From Corbicula japonica (Eukaryota; Mollusca; Bivalvia; Venerida; Cyrenidae): 64,000 bases of DNA. The notes beneath the pieces are model-generated. The model was not told the origin of the DNA and did no database searches. It worked only from the letters and a program-made list of their open reading frames with translations. A program made the translations under genes and the position numbers. Below are positions 23,555 through 34,427 of the stretch, piece by piece; position 1 is the first letter of the stretch, and every line of letters starts with the position of its first letter. Location of the stretch: NCBI GenBank assembly GCA_038501625.1, contig JAZAYU010000007.1:248001-312000 (forward strand). Direction: 5' to 3'.

Positions 23555-24806
23555 TTAATCAATGTTAACATCAGCACCACAAGCACCAGTGGCTGTGTCG
23601 ACATGCTCAGTATCCCATGCATTGTTTATTGGGGTATCATCAGCACTTTCGGAGAGATCTGGGAACAGGAAGTCAATGTCACACACATTTCTAAGAAGCT
23701 TCACTTTACTTGTAGCAGTAATTTTATAGTAGATTCTGCCATCATATGTCCAGAAACTGTCAATTTTGCCTTGCCTCCTCGCGTTATCGAGCTGTTGGAC
23801 CATAAACTGTCTCTTCTTAGTCAGGTCTTCAGTGATAAAGACATTGAAGTTGGATGACTTGTGTGCTTTAAGTTTCGACTTGCTCATGAAGATATTGTTT
23901 TTAAGTTTCCAGTCCTTGAATTTACAGATGATTTGAACCTTTCCATTTTTCACTGGTCCTATAGTGTGTGATCTAAATATGTCTTGTTCAGTGATAGGAG
24001 GTACAATTTGCATCTTTTCGCATAGGTCTACAACTATTTGGTCGGTGTTTAATGTTTTCTTAATGCTTAGTTTATTCTTATCCTGAGAAGGCTCCAGTGT
24101 TGATCTTTGAGAATCAGATACTTCTGGGGTTTCTTGGGTTTGTTCCGAAATGGTTTGTTCCGAAGTGGTTTGATTAGTGTTAGTATTGGTAGGCAGATTT
24201 ACCCGATGAAAACGTAAAGAAGTCCGCCTACCGTATTGCTCAAGGTTATCCATGTTTTTTTTCTAGGTGTTCAATTCGCTCCTCAGCTTCTTCTAGTTGA
24301 GTTCTCAGATACCTATTTTCTTTCTTAAGTTCATTTATTATAGAATTTTGAGAATTGATCGTTTTATACATATCTGAAATGTCATCTGTATTTAATTCCA
24401 CTTTCTTATTTAATGGCTGAACGATCGCTTCAAAAGCTTTGGTGAGGGTGGGTGTAATAGCATTGGATATAGATTCCAGAACCTCTCGTGAACATACCGC
24501 AGATTTAACAAGCTCACCAAGACTATACATTTTACCTTGGACTTGGACCGTAGATTCATTGTTTAAACTCGTAGGCAAATCTGAGATCGATCCTTTTCGA
24601 CGCAGTGGGTGGGGTGAATAAACACGATCTCCTTGCGTGCCATCTGATGGGCTTACCGTGTCCTCAACAGCCCTTTTTCTACTGTTGTCAGGTGTTTGAA
24701 AGTAAGATTTATCACATTCACGATTCGACATAGTTGAGACAAGTCCCGAGCTTATAATAAGCAAGAGTAACAAGAACCGAATATCTTTGGCGCCAACACC
24801 AAACAA
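23555..24806 (-). pseudogene. LINE ORF1 (coiled coil plus RRM/C-terminal domain), one frameshift
   Basis: Two overlapping frames. 24806-24246 has a hydrophobic start (FLLLLLIISSG; the functional start may be the later MSNRECDK), a Ser/Thr/Pro/Arg-rich linker and a coiled coil ending ENRYLRTQLEEAEERIEHLE. 24253-23555 continues with the family signature NLEQYGRRTSLRF, then DIFRSHTIG, QIICKFKDWKLKNNIF, ITEDLTKKRQFM and FWTYDGRIYYKI. These are hallmarks of L1-type ORF1 RNA-binding chaperones, which coat LINE RNA. The switch is at an A8 run (about 24252-24259): removing one A gives HLEKNMDNLEQYGRR. A simple homopolymer indel explains it. Confidence 0.85.
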
Positions 24807-24988
24807 AGAGATATGTCCAATTCACAGTATTTTATGAATCAAATCTCAGATTCACAGAAATTTATCAGACACAAAATGAAGAGCAGTTATTAAACAATCA
24901 TTTACTTGTCCATTATCCGGTAAATATTCCTAGAAACTAATTATTTTCCAACATTTCGACGAGCGCTCTGTGAATACGCTTTCACCTT

Positions 24989-25027
24989 CGCCATCTTACC
25001 GGAAGACCAATATATTACCTTTATATA
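24989..25027 (-). promoter_or_regulatory. Promoter-like cluster upstream of LINE ORF1 (TATA, ETS-like, YY1-like)
   Basis: On the minus strand TATATAAAGG (25018-25027) is followed about 15-30 bp downstream by CTTCCGGTAAGATGGCG (24989-25005), an ETS-type core next to a YY1-type AAGATGGCG. It lies about 190 bp before ORF1. Mammalian L1 5' UTRs also start with a YY1 site. The ATG in the motif opens a 17-codon uORF. Function is inference. Confidence 0.45.
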
Positions 25028-26144
25028 TTGTGGGAATATTTAAGAGCAAAGTATCTTCGATTTCGCGACATGATTCCTGTGAAATATAAAATTAGTTTGT
25101 TTGCATCAGACAATGTATGCTATAGAATCAAGCTTTTTGAACGTGTATATCCGGTTTGTAGATACAAAACAACGAGTTGTTTCACTAAACCTATGATCTT
25201 CACCTTCTAATATCACTTGGTAAGGTCTTGGTCCGAATGAATATTTCTCATAGTGTGTTATGCAACAATAATAATGTATTATACATCTTTTGAGCGTGTG
25301 TCACACAGTTATATAGACAAATTGTAATGTAATTCGTTTCTGGCTTTCTTCTACAAATTTAATGGGGTGGGTATGTTCATTATTGTGAAAAATCAAGTTT
25401 TGCTAAAAAACAACTATTGATGTTTCAGACAAATGCCCGCTTACATTATGTGCCATAATTCAGACATAAGCTTTCATTTCCTGATTACCATTTCGAAGCC
25501 TTAATTGACATAAAACACAAAATCTTAATTCAATGTCAACATTTATTTTGAAAAATTGCTCGGATATGACTTGGGTATACCAGAGTCTATAAATTTTATC
25601 ATTTGCAATGGCATCATAGATTTCTCTATTCATATTATAGACAATCCCAGAAATCGATAACGCCCGAATAACTTCCCCTGAATACTCTCCGTTTTGGCCA
25701 TTACGGTACTGAAGAAAACTTTCAAACAAACCAGAAGTGCTGATTTATTTTTGATATTGGTCTACTCTTTTAGAACTATATATAAACGAACTCTTATAGA
25801 ATTCTCAATAAAAATGTTTAGCAAATTATTTTTTTTAAAGGCGACAGAATTTTCTGGTGGTACAATGTATCAGCATTATGCAATCTTATAGACCCATTGG
25901 TTAAGAATGACTGATGGAAACGATTAATGATTAATGATTAGCATTGGAATAAAGAAACACAACAACCTATGACTTAAACTTCTTCTTTCTATATGAAATG
26001 GAAGGTTTGTGACACACTTTTTCATTTTATGTAAAAAAAGGATCAAAGAAATTAAAGTAATGAATTACTAACATTACTATTATAATAACGGCAATAACGG
26101 CATATTTTGACTCTACGGGTTTTTATCGCATATATGAACTAATC
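25028..26144. other. Unannotated DNA
   Basis: Chance ORFs only. The minus ORF 25729-25460 (89 aa) has no motif I recognise. Confidence 0.4.
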
Positions 26145-26293
26145 GAGACCAGCTAGCATACTTATGCCGTCTGATCAGGATCTGAACTATTCACGTTTTG
26201 ATTCATTAGGTTATTTCCGATTAAGAAGGAAACATCGTAGATCCTGATTCAGGCAGCATGGATAAGCTGGCTGATCTGGATCTACACTGTTCG
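26145..26293. repeat. Paired palindromic GATC-rich repeats
   Basis: Two imperfect palindromes with ends like CTGATCAGGATCTG and GCTGGCTGATCTGGATCTAC. Same family as 26848-26905, 31641-31789 and 33066-33114. It looks like a foldback MITE. Confidence 0.7.
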
Positions 26294-27429
26294 CACATGC
26301 AATTAATTCCCTGTGTGTGGATTAAAAGGTTAAAAACGTTCTCATAAAGAATAGTAATTTCTGAGCAGTGTTAAAACTGTTGAATATTTTATTAACAATA
26401 TATTACATTATATTTATTTATTACATTAACAATATATTTTATTGTTTATGAAGATAAACAATAAAAAAAACTGATGCATTTTTTGCTGATTTACTTGTTT
26501 CCATTACTATATACATGATGCTCTTTTAATGATATTGATGGCCAGTTATTGATCTTTCAAAGATTATATATCATGGATGAAAGTTACAAAAATCAACATT
26601 TACTATCACAATGTTGCGGAATCTGCAGTCTGTAAGGTTTTAAAAATCGTCTTAAGGACTTAAATTAGTTACAATTAATATAGAATAAGGATAAAGATCG
26701 ATGTTATATAATTATATATATTTATTTCACTACTCCATCTTTTCTTGACTTACCGGTACTTATCATCTTTTAAGTTATTGTGGAATAATTCATTTTTCTG
26801 GCTTATTTCAAAACTACATTTAATAAGCATTTGTCGCATGTGTAACTAGTTTAGATCCAGATAAGCTAGCACATCCATCCCATCCCATCTGGTTCTACAC
26901 TGTTCGCCTACGCGCTAATTGTTATATATTTAAGAAAAAAAAATATTTTGCTACGCATATGAATTTCAAGACTCCCGGTTAATGGTAATGGAGTACGAAC
27001 ATTTTGCATGTTACGCATGTTTTAATGATACATGATAAAAAGTAATAAGTGGTTGATAAATTTTGCCCAGTGACTTATACAAACAATGTCAGGTCAAAGC
27101 ATATATTTAAAAAATGAAATGATTAAACTTTAACCCTGAACAGTCTGATTTTTTGGGGATTTTTGAAGATCACAAGCGTACCATAGTTTACCCTGCACTT
27201 TACTTGTAAACTTATGAAAACAACTGTCATTTGCTAATTGAATACAATTAAAACAAGTTATAATAAAAAGTGATTTTGCGATAAAATCATTGCGAAATTT
27301 AATGCTTTAACTATCCAGTTAATATGATTTCAGTTTATAGTTAAATGTTTACTGTTTTATCACAGTGATGGGTTAATTTTGTAGTCTTCATAGTCACAGG
27401 TTTTCAGGAATCTTCAGTACCGTAATGGT
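26294..27429. other. Unannotated DNA with one palindromic GATC repeat
   Basis: 26848-26905 is a single degenerate copy (TTTAGATCCAGATAAGCTAG ... GGTTCTACACTGTTCGCC). Nothing else seen. Confidence 0.5.
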
Positions 27430-27435
27430 GAATTA

Positions 27436-27460
27436 GTCACGTGACTACCAATATGGCGGC
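27436..27460. promoter_or_regulatory. Palindromic E-box with nearby ATGGCGGC
   Basis: GTCACGTGAC (27436-27445) is a perfect 10-bp E-box palindrome of USF/MITF type. CAATATGGCGGC (27449-27460) resembles a YY1 site. No gene is recognised next to it, so this is only a candidate. Confidence 0.3.
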
Positions 27461-28351
27461 GGTCAATTTATCAATTCTGGGATTGTCTATATGTAGATTT
27501 GTTTAAATATCATTTACAACAAATATCGTACAAATTACCATAACAAATGCATTTTAAAATAATTCAATTCCTAAATCACTTCATGAATTCTTTTGCTATA
27601 AATCAATGAGTACAATAATCAAAATCCGAATGTCAATCATGCCATAAACAGCACGAATCTTTCGTGCGAAACCTGACACCTAGGGGTTACTTCACTTCAA
27701 AACAAGGGATTTTTTTTCTTTCCTCTTATATGTCTTTCAAGTGTAAGTAGAGGCTGAATACCTTACATATGTCGGGTACATGTGTGCAGCGCAAATTAAA
27801 CCCTACGTAAATACAGAGCCACTACGTTTGCTCGGCTGTCATTCAAAATAATTTGAACACAAAACTTAACAAAACGATTTCAAAATAAAAAGATATAAAA
27901 ATGTAGACTTCACAATGATGTGTGGTAAACCTGATGCTTAGTAGTATATATTTAAATATTTTAATATGCATAAACAATTTTGTTATTGCATGCAATTAGT
28001 TAGGATATTGACTAATGTATTCAACGATTTCAAATGTTCATATTTGGCCAATCAAAGTTCAGCTGAACAAGACCGTTACTCTGATTTAAAAATATCCGGG
28101 CGAACACATGGTTCGTAACATTCAATGCTTCTTAATCGAGTAGCGTTTCATGAGAAAATGCAATAAACCGAACCGACTATAGCAGATGCTATATTAGAAT
28201 GGCAGTTTCCATTGGAAGTAACTAAGCATATGCATCTTGGTTATTTTCTTTCTAATAATGTCAAATTGTCAGCATCAAGCAAATTAATTAATAACTAATC
28301 ACGAGAAAACAATTGAAATTTATAGGGAGTTCAGCAACTTCATAGTCGTTC
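27461..28351. other. Unannotated DNA
   Basis: No supported feature. Confidence 0.4.
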
Positions 28352-28442
28352 GTAACTTCACAGTAGCGCTGTTAGTGCAGTGTGGCGGACGTAAAACGTC
28401 TCCCCGTACAATTAGCCAGTACTGTTATCAGTAAAATTACTC
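28352..28442 (+). repeat. SINE-like dispersed repeat R5, copy 2
   Basis: Plus strand matches the minus strand of 3606-3705, sharing CACAGTAGCGCT, GTGCAGTGTGG and ACTGTTATCAGTAAAAT. Confidence 0.6.
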
Positions 28443-29419
28443 GATGATTTATTCAAAGCAAAACCAATCAAAAAGCTCCACTCCCACGAAGATGTTACCA
28501 TCCTGTTAAAAATACACGCATCTACAGTCGTATTCCATGCTTACATGTATAACATATATAAATGCATTTTCAATGCTTGAGTGTCAAAATAAGTAAATAA
28601 CTTTAATGTGTGAAGGTAATTTACCAGCAGAGAAATATGAAATTTGCATTTTTATATATGTTTCTGGTATATATGTGTTCACAGGAAATATCATGCCCGT
28701 TTTCAATCATTCGGTTTCCCAAAACAAACAATAAATAGTTCAAGGGTTTTCAATGTAGCTTGGGAAACATAATGAGCATGAAATGCAGAGTGTGTTGCTT
28801 GACCAGCAAGGCCGTGTTCTTATATCTGCTTTAAAAGAAATTTTAGTTGTGATCCCAACTAATTACATTCAAGGTTTGCTGTTTTGACAAGTAGGTAACT
28901 CACCTAATAGATTCGCAATGTGAGCTTATGTGTGTCTCGTGGCTTGTTGTATGTTTACAGCCAATACTACTGATTTTCTACGAAATGTTAATGACTTCTT
29001 TCAGCTCCACCAACAAGGATGGGTTTAAATTAAAGCTAAAAGAGCATTCTGTTAAATTTGAGTGGTATGAGAAACAAAATTGAAAACCGCCTGTGAAATG
29101 TTGAGAACAAAATGATGAAAAAAAAACCAACAACAAATCTCTTGAATATAAAACAGATGTCTCTTTGCTAACTATGCGACTACTGAAAATGAATGGCATT
29201 TTCGTTTCATTAATATTTTGTGTTGAAGTTATTTTGCAATTTACTAATTTATGGCAATGAATAATAATGGTGTTTAATGTTTTCAATCTTTAGTATTATT
29301 ATCAGCGGTTTATAATGTTTTTGTTGTATAATGGGAAACATCAATTTAAAATTTCATGAAGCACATGCACTTTCGCTGAAAATGCTTTTTAAGCCTCTAA
29401 TGTGTACGTTATTGTGCTT
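28443..29419. other. Unannotated DNA
   Basis: No supported gene; minus ORF 29286-28978 has no motif. Confidence 0.4.
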
Positions 29420-29600
29420 TTGAATGCAACATTTATTAGATGCGTTGGCATTAAATCATTTTATGCCATTTGAGAACTTGTAGGGGCAAGTGTGAGTTGG
29501 TGCAACACAAAGCCTGGTTTAAAGTTGGAACATGTTGAGCCAACGACCGTCCCAAGGCGGTACATTTACCCGTCTTGTTCTCATTTTTGATTGTGGTAGT
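29420..29600 (+). repeat. Dispersed repeat family R6, copy 1
   Basis: Similar to 54800-55015: TTTTGAATGC(A/G)ACATT, GGGGCAAGTGTGAG, CCTGGTTTAAA and GACCGT(C/T)CCAAGGCGGTA. Probably SINE-like. Confidence 0.65.
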
Positions 29601-29616
29601 TTTTAAAAAATCATTT

Positions 29617-30488
29617 TGTGTCGCCCATTCGAAGAAAAGGCGATACATAGGGATCGCTTTGGCCGTCTGTCCGTCCGTCCGTCGGTCTGTCACAAAAACT
29701 TAACGTTGGCTATAACTTTGCCAGTTTTTAATTTTTCTTCACCAAACTTTCAAATTATACTGCTTATGACAACACGGTCACGATGATGCCAAATTCTTAA
29801 GGTCAAGGCCACATTTGATGGAGTTATGCCCCTTTTCGATCACAAAAACTAAACGTTGGCTATAACTATGCCATTTGTCAGCATTTATTCACCAAACTTT
29901 CAAATTATATTGCTTATGACAACACGGTCACGATGATGCCAAATTCTTAAGGTCAAAGTCACATTTGATGGAGTTAGGCCCCTTTTCCGTCACGAAAACT
30001 TTACGTTTACTATAACTGCCATTTCTTAATATTACTTCACCAAACTTTCAAATTATACTGCTTATGACAACACGGCAAAGATGATGCCAATTTTTTAGGT
30101 CACATTTGATGGAGTTACGCCACTTTTTGTACTTGGATTTTGATATGAAAACTTAATGTTGGCTATAACTTTGCCATTCATCAATATTTCTTATTGAAGC
30201 TATCAAATTATATTGCTAATGACAACATGCACATGATGATACCAAATTCTTAGGTCATTGTAGCATTTAAAGGTGTTATGCTCCTTTTTGTACTGGATTT
30301 GACATGAAAACTTAATGTTGACTATAACTTTGCCGTTTGTAAATATTTCTTCATCAAACATTCAAATTATATTGCTCTTGAGAACACACTGATGATGATG
30401 GCAAGTTCTTAAGGTGATGATGGAATTATGCCTCTTTTTATACGTGCATTTTTATTCCGACATAGTACCAGAGGGCGACATAAGTGTT
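29617..30488. mobile_element. Non-autonomous element with five internal ~150-bp tandem units
   Basis: Ends carry inverted TGTCGCCC / GGGCGACA (29619-29626 and 30473-30480); the left end also forms a TCGCCC...GGCGA hairpin and has a GTCC(G)n run. Inside, units beginning (A)AAAACTTAACGTTGGCTATAAC recur near 29691, 29841, 29991, 30144 and 30304, each with CACCAAACTTTCAAATTATA, TGCTTATGACAACA and GATGATGCCAAATTCTTA. Similar layout to 15048-17828, but a different family. Confidence 0.7.
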
Positions 30489-31640
30489 CACCTGAACATC
30501 CATCTAGTTATATTATAAGCAGGTGATCTTCTTTTTTCTTTACCACTGACTGTCTTTACTGAATGTGGTTTACGTGATACATATTAAGTTGTTTATAGTC
30601 CCTGTTTTGCATACTTTGGACCAGTTTTATTGATTTGAAAAACCTTGTAAATAGTCGACAGTAATAACATTTTCAAAAAAGGAATTGAAAATTTCCATGC
30701 AAACGTGTTTAAAGATGCAGAGTCCTCTGTTATAGATGAATAAAATGTCTTGATGACCATAATTATTACTCCTTTGTATGAGTTATGATATAATTAAATT
30801 AGTGTACCGTATTCTCCGTAGGGCAATCAAAGACGAAGATAAATCAAAGCGCTGCAGGCGCTGGAGTAACCACTGCCTGTACCATCAGCGTTTACAAAAC
30901 AAATGGGTGGTGTAGGAACAATGTTGGCAATATGAATTGGAATGGAATAAGTTGAAATAATAAGACATTGTAGACTTATTTCTGTTTGTTAAATGAAATT
31001 GGATTTCTAATTTTACAGAGCAACTTTATGTCAAAGTGAAAGAAACCATTCTTTAACATATTTTAGTTTTTTTATATATACATATATATTGTATAATGCA
31101 TTTTTTTATTAAGAATAGCAACGGGCATTAAGGGTTGAACATTCATTATAAATGCTCAGATTACATTCAAAAAAGGATTGAATGTATTTCAAGAAAGTGA
31201 TGTCACTTCCGCATAATAAAAGTGACTTTGATCCTTACAGAACAGAACAGTATGTGCAGCCTGCAATCCAAGATTAGGGACAGCCAATCCGTTACAAAAA
31301 CTTAATCAATCTTTCAGCATTGCTGAGATAGTTGTGACAGAAGGAGTGCAGAGCTCTTATTTCACTTTCTGTAGCGACTCATGGTTGTGAAGGTTTGAAT
31401 CCCAGTTGGAGATTTTACTAAACTTTTTTTAAAATGTATCTGACAATATAATTTGTTTTCAATGTTAACAACAAAGCATAGAATGTGAAAGCTTTTTTAT
31501 TTTTTTATGATAGAGAATCTCCGTTTATTCAGTAACAATAACAACTGTTGAAATTTTAGCATAAGTCATTGAAACCATTATGTTGTATGCTTGCTTCCTT
31601 AACACTTTGCTTTATAAATATGCCTTGATTGCCTGGGCAA
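30489..31640. other. Unannotated DNA with a short dispersed repeat
   Basis: 30812-30842 (TATTCTCCGTAGGGCAATCA, AAGACGAA) matches 34817-34846 in the same orientation. A B-box-like GGTTTGAATCCC near 31394 hints at a degenerate SINE. No gene. Confidence 0.45.
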
Positions 31641-31789
31641 CAGTGTAGATCCAGATCAGCTGGCACATCCATACCATCTGATCAGGATCTACACTTTTTC
31701 ACTTTTAAGTAGGAGGTTTCTGACAAAAGGAAACAGTGCAGATCCTGATCAGATGGCATGAATGTACTGGCTGATCTGGATCTACATAG
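31641..31789. repeat. Paired palindromic GATC-rich repeats, best copy
   Basis: First palindrome 31641-31695 (CAGTGTAGATCCAGATCAGC ... TCTGATCAGGATCTACACT). Second, inverted, 31733-31789 (CAGTGCAGATCCTGATCAGA ... CTGATCTGGATCTACA). Each could form a long hairpin. Confidence 0.75.
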
Positions 31790-32109
31790 GTTGCACAAGG
31801 GATAATATATCTATATATATGTAGCAAAGGGTTAGTGTTTGTCAACCTTGCTAAATGTCCACTCATAACAGAAAAATACAACATGTCAATGTCTCTTTAA
31901 AGTGAATAAAACTAATTTGTTGGTAACTCTTTGTTACATTTTTTATTTAGCTGATTCCCACAACTTTCTTAATAAATAAACTTGTTGGTAACTCTGCCGG
32001 TTAAGTATTAAAAGCTACTATAATTAACAAGCCTAGGGTGCAAGTTAGATACTGCAGAGCAAATTGTCATTATTTTGTCGGCATGTGGAATCATCTGAAG
32101 ATTCATTTT

Positions 32110-32991
32110 TTAACTTAAAATTTTAAAGTTTTTCAGCCTCTCTATGGCTCGATCCACATGTATTCTGACACGGGCTATTTTCCTTCTTCGTTCCACTTCT
32201 CTGGCACTTAACTGTTTTTTTCCTCTTGTAAAATCTGGCATAATTAAAGTTGCATTACGCGACGCTACTTCCTCCGAAATAAGAAAGCCACGATCAGCCA
32301 GTATTTGGTCATCTCTTTCAATCAAATCCAGAAATCCTAAGCGCAGAGTTATGACCTTCTCTGACGTTCTGCCACCAAATGCATGTGAAACGAAACTAAT
32401 CGCACCTGTTGGGGTAATGGCAACTAAAAATTTCACAGCACTGTGATGCTTGTAATTCGACCATGTTGATGCCCGTAATGTCAAGTTCCCTGCTCTTTCA
32501 ATGAAAACTTCACAACAGTCAATTATTACCCAACATTTACGGTATGTTTCTCGGAAAACCTCTGGAAGATTCCTCAACACAGATTCTTTATCTGGCCACT
32601 ATACCAGAAAGCCAATTTTGTTTGCAAGCTTTGGCAGTCCGTCATTTAATATGTTGGATATTACAGTCCGGGAAACATTAAACCTGAATGCAAGATCATC
32701 ATTCTGTAAGTTTAGTCTCAGTTTCATGAGTATGATCATTAACACAGAGCCTGGGGAAAGTATGTTGGACTTTGGTAGAACTGCCTGTGTAAAATTCACC
32801 AGCCATAAAAACACAGCATGATTTGGTAATCCAGTGAAGAATAAAGTTTTAGCGTCTTTTCTTTCTCCCTCCAGAATATTGTTAGAGAACTTTTGAAGCA
32901 TAATCTCCTCTTTCAGCCGATGGTTCTCTTGCTGAAGCTGCCCAATCTCCTTCATTGCTTTCAGGTGCTTTAATGCAGCGGTCATGGATAT
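32110..32991 (-). pseudogene. Transposase, HTH and DDE_Tnp_4 domains (PIF/Harbinger-ISL2EU type), one stop
   Basis: A single frame from 32991 to 32110 broken only by a TAG at 32599-32601. The N-terminal part has a coiled-coil leader (LQQENHRLKEEIMLQKF) and an HTH_Tnp_4-like block (FTGLPNHAVFLWL, LMKLRLNLQNDDLAFRFNVS, RTVISNIL). The second part is a DDE_Tnp_4 nuclease: VIIDCCEVFIER (first Asp), STWSNYKHHSAVKFLVAITP, GGRTSEKVIT, ILADRGF (second Asp) and HVDRAIERLKNFKI (Glu). A TTATTTCAG acceptor at 32992-33000 marks the exon start. With the THAP exon upstream this fits ISL2EU/PHIS-type transposons; the exact superfamily is inference. Confidence 0.82.
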
Positions 32992-33065
32992 CTGAAATAA
33001 TATGAAAAGCACATATAAAACAGAAAAATAAGGTACTAATCTCCTTAGACTAACTAACAGTGCTG

Positions 33066-33114
33066 CTCCAGATCAGCTGGCTTGTTTGTTCCATCTGATC
33101 AGGATCTACACTGT
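33066..33114. repeat. Palindromic GATC-rich repeat in transposase intron
   Basis: CCAGATCAGCTGGC ... CCATCTGATCAGGATCTACA; single copy of the family at 31641. Confidence 0.65.
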
Positions 33115-33346
33115 TCTCTTTTAGATGTATAAGGTTGTTTTTTTACCAAGATGCCAACTTATTTTAGATTATGATCGGACAGTATGGGTTTGTCAATTGA
33201 TCTACCAGGTTCACAAAAGCGTTACAACTTGTACATACACAATTTTATGTTATTCGCTACAGTGAGCAAAATTCTGCGGAGTTTTTCTAAATTCATCGGC
33301 ACCCATTAAATACATAACATGACTTTATGTCATGCATGTACTTAAC

Positions 33347-33626
33347 CTGAGAAGATTTTGAGTAATATACCGGTCTGATTTTTCTGGACTGGTGTCTCTA
33401 TACTGGGAGTAAGCTGGTCAGGTAGGGCTTCTGCAGCATCACATTCTGAACTTTTCTCATATTTCTTTACATCTGGGGTGAGGAAGGCAAGCTGCTTCTT
33501 GAATCCCGCAACACTGTTCTCTCATACCGACTTTTCATGGCTTCTGAGTTTTTCTTCTCTGTGTAGTGATATTATTCATGTTTACACTTGGTACATAATC
33601 TGGATCATGGGGATCATCACACTTTC
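33347..33626 (-). pseudogene. Second exon of the THAP/DDE transposase gene, frameshifted
   Basis: Minus strand: acceptor TGTTGTAG before 33626, donor CAG|GTTAAGT after 33347. It reads KCDDPHDPDYVPSVNMNN, then loses frame, and later in another frame KKQLAFLTPDVKKYEKSSE. The DPDYVPS block is typical of the linker after THAP domains in this transposon type. At least two indels break it. Confidence 0.6.
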
Positions 33627-33766
33627 CTACAACACACACACAAATATAAAGTGATTAACAGAAATAATTAAAATATTCTGGACCCTTCATTTAGTACTCT
33701 TATCACAAACAATGTTACCATTGTAATGTCGGCCACAATAATTTCTTGGTATATAAAGGATGGGTA

Positions 33767-33987
33767 TCTGGTCAACTCGTACCTGAGTTATCTCGTACCT
33801 TAGTCAACTCGTGCCGTATTTTGTTTAAAACTGTCAACATTAACATTACTAACAAAATACCATTATTATCGCCGCTGTAAACTTTATTTAATTCTAAAAG
33901 GGGTACGAGTTGACTAAGGTACGAGTTGACTATGGTACGAGTTGATCAAAAAAGGGTACGAGTTGACTCAGGTACGAGTTGACCAGA
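33767..33987. mobile_element. Foldback element built of GGTACGAGTTGACT iterations
   Basis: Ends are TCTGGTCAACTCG and its inverse CGAGTTGACCAGA. The left arm has three copies of TCAACTCGTACCT(T/G)AG-like units, the right arm about five inverted copies, separated by a unique 70-bp centre. It lies in the intron between the THAP exon and the second exon, so it inserted into the transposase gene. Confidence 0.75.
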
Positions 33988-34128
33988 AACCAAAGGATGT
34001 GGGTGGGGTAATCGTTGAGCTCCGGAAATTTGTACTTTTTATTTGATTTCAAAACGAAAGCATTGATAATTCTATTAAAATAACTATTACAAGGTCAAAA
34101 TATTTATTCAATCAACTAAGAAACGCAC

Positions 34129-34313
34129 CTTTGACAAAGTGGCGTCCACAATTGCGATCGTGGACTCTTGGTTCCCACGGTGAATTTTACTCTCCAAATT
34201 TACATCATTTTACGGCCGCTAACCACATAGTTCTCCGTGTAGTATTCTTATGAAATCTGTACTCCAGCTTCGTACCTTTGACTGCATCCCGTAACACAAC
34301 AAGAAACGACCAT
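34129..34313 (-). pseudogene. THAP-domain exon of the transposase gene, decayed
   Basis: From the ATG at 34313 the frame reads MVVSCCVTGCSQRYEAG, the C-x(n)-C opening of a THAP zinc finger. In a shifted frame the exon ends WLAAVK ... HDRNCGRHFVK, matching the THAP Trp and C-x2-H-F. The donor AAAG|GTGCGT after 34129 is phase 1, and joining to 33626 gives FVKGKCDDPHDPDYVP in frame. Indels and stops in the middle make it a pseudogene. Confidence 0.65.
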
Positions 34314-34419
34314 TTTTTTTATTTTTCTTTACATGGAATTCACATGTTACTTTCTTCAATGGTTGTCTATTGATGCTTTTGCCAACCACAGCGGAAAACC
34401 CCATCAAGTGACTACGCTA

Positions 34420-34427
34420 TGACGTCA
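34420..34427. promoter_or_regulatory. CRE palindrome upstream of THAP exon
   Basis: TGACGTCA, about 105 bp upstream of the transposase ATG on the minus strand, inside TTCCGTGACGTCATAGCG. Possibly part of the transposon promoter. Confidence 0.35.

Larger units (their letters stand above)
18340..25010 (-). mobile_element. CR1-like LINE, near full length
   Basis: In minus-strand order: promoter-like motifs (24989-25027), ORF1 (24806-23555), a 1.5-kb spacer, ORF2 (21997-18731), and a 3' tail with an AATAAA motif at 18342-18347. The order matches LINEs that carry a coiled-coil/RRM-type ORF1 and an apurinic-type endonuclease plus RT ORF2. Whether the two ORFs belong to one insertion is inferred from strand and order. 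The spacer is longer than usual and has a GTTT repeat, so a second insertion, or two abutting LINEs, is possible. Confidence 0.7.

Noticed and set aside
24246..24262. Programmed -1 frameshift at the A8 run in LINE ORF1
   Set aside because: The needed change is +1 relative to the first frame, and removal of one A gives the family sequence, so an indel is simpler.
24720..24780. 2A-like peptide at the N-terminus of LINE ORF1 (LLLLLIISSGLVST)
   Set aside because: The hydrophobic leader looks similar, but NPGP is absent.
32144..32821. Plus-strand ORFs opposite the DDE transposase
   Set aside because: Shadows of the minus-strand transposase frame.
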